Source: Saprospiraceae bacterium (GTDB lineage Bacteria > Bacteroidota > Bacteroidia > Chitinophagales > Saprospiraceae). From it: a stretch of DNA of 5,456 nucleotides. The DNA lies in NCBI GenBank assembly GCA_020849825.1, contig JADZFP010000445.1, positions 1-5,456 on the forward strand. The letters are read 5' to 3'. Positions 5,279 through 5,456 of the stretch are shown here, piece after piece. The notes beneath the pieces are model-generated. The model had not been told where the DNA came from. It searched no databases and worked only from the letters and a program-made list of their open reading frames with translations. The position numbers and the translations under genes are program-made. Positions within the stretch are counted from its first letter, which is position 1. Each line of letters starts with the position of its first letter.

Positions 5279-5456
5279 AATTGCTTCTCAGCATTGCTTG
5301 TCCGGAAGTCCAGGTACAATTCTCCGGAAATAATTTAATATTTAAGAAAAATAAAAAGCCAGGCTATATAATTGTAAATCAGAATTATACAGGTTGTTTT
5401 AATAAATATCTAAATTTGAAAAACTTCATAGTATTGCAAATACAAATTAACGACAA
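5279..5456. other. A/T-rich intergenic region upstream of pyrC
   Basis: No coding sequence was found here. The region is much richer in A/T than the genes. It holds two TCCGGAA copies (5301-5307 and 5323-5329, 22 bp apart), a plus-strand TAAATTTG (5411-5418) that fits the -7 consensus without a well-spaced -33, and an operator-like inverted repeat GTATT-GCA-AATAC (5431-5443). The plus-strand box could serve a divergent gene beyond the right edge, but in A/T-rich DNA such matches are easily fortuitous. Confidence 0.5.

Noticed and set aside
5411..5418. TAAATTTG as a firm plus-strand promoter
   Set aside because: The nearest TTG leaves only a 14-bp spacer, and the region is so A/T-rich that chance matches are likely; it is kept only as a remark.

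Overview
The window looks like chromosome from a member of Bacteroidota, possibly close to the Saprospiria. Three things point there. The dihydroorotase carries the Bacteroidota-style Asp-Asp-Gln-Val-His metal motif and ends in Phe-Asn-Arg. Starts lack Shine-Dalgarno sequences and sit behind A/T-rich leaders. The -7 boxes fit the phylum's TAnnTTTG consensus, with TACCTTTG occurring twice. Coding DNA is roughly half G+C by eye, while the right-hand intergenic region is clearly A/T-rich. The genus assignment is only a guess.

Left block (1-880, minus strand): a small M50B-type membrane zinc metallopeptidase with an HEFGH motif is followed after 3 bp by the start of a membrane-anchored protein that runs off the left edge. 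The latter is probably the N-terminus of a sensor histidine kinase. Divergent from this pair, across 75 bp, is a plus-strand gene (956-1519). It encodes an EAD11-like effector-associated helical domain, a nine-proline linker and an unrecognised C-terminal beta-rich module with an apparent two-fold internal repeat. This is the most unusual gene in the window.

A strong 14-bp perfect hairpin (1561-1597) separates the EAD gene from the minus-strand genes converging on it. Right block (1642-5252, minus strand, transcription order right to left): dihydroorotase (pyrC, pyrimidine synthesis), an M20-family dipeptidase, and an exported FkpA/Mip-like FKBP prolyl isomerase. Gaps are 56 and 42 bp. A TACCTTTG box lies upstream of pyrC and another between pyrC and the M20 gene, so the M20-FKBP pair may have its own promoter as well as readthrough. 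The FKBP gene contains a 72-bp-period partial tandem duplication just after its signal peptide.

The right end (5279-5456) is A/T-rich non-coding DNA upstream of pyrC. It contains promoter-like boxes and paired TCCGGAA motifs. No RNA gene, insertion sequence or CRISPR array was seen. pyrC, the M20 peptidase and the FKBP are ordinary housekeeping genes. The EAD protein and the M50B/kinase pair are the candidates for signalling or conflict biology, but no NTPase, caspase, TIR or other known effector partner lies inside the window.
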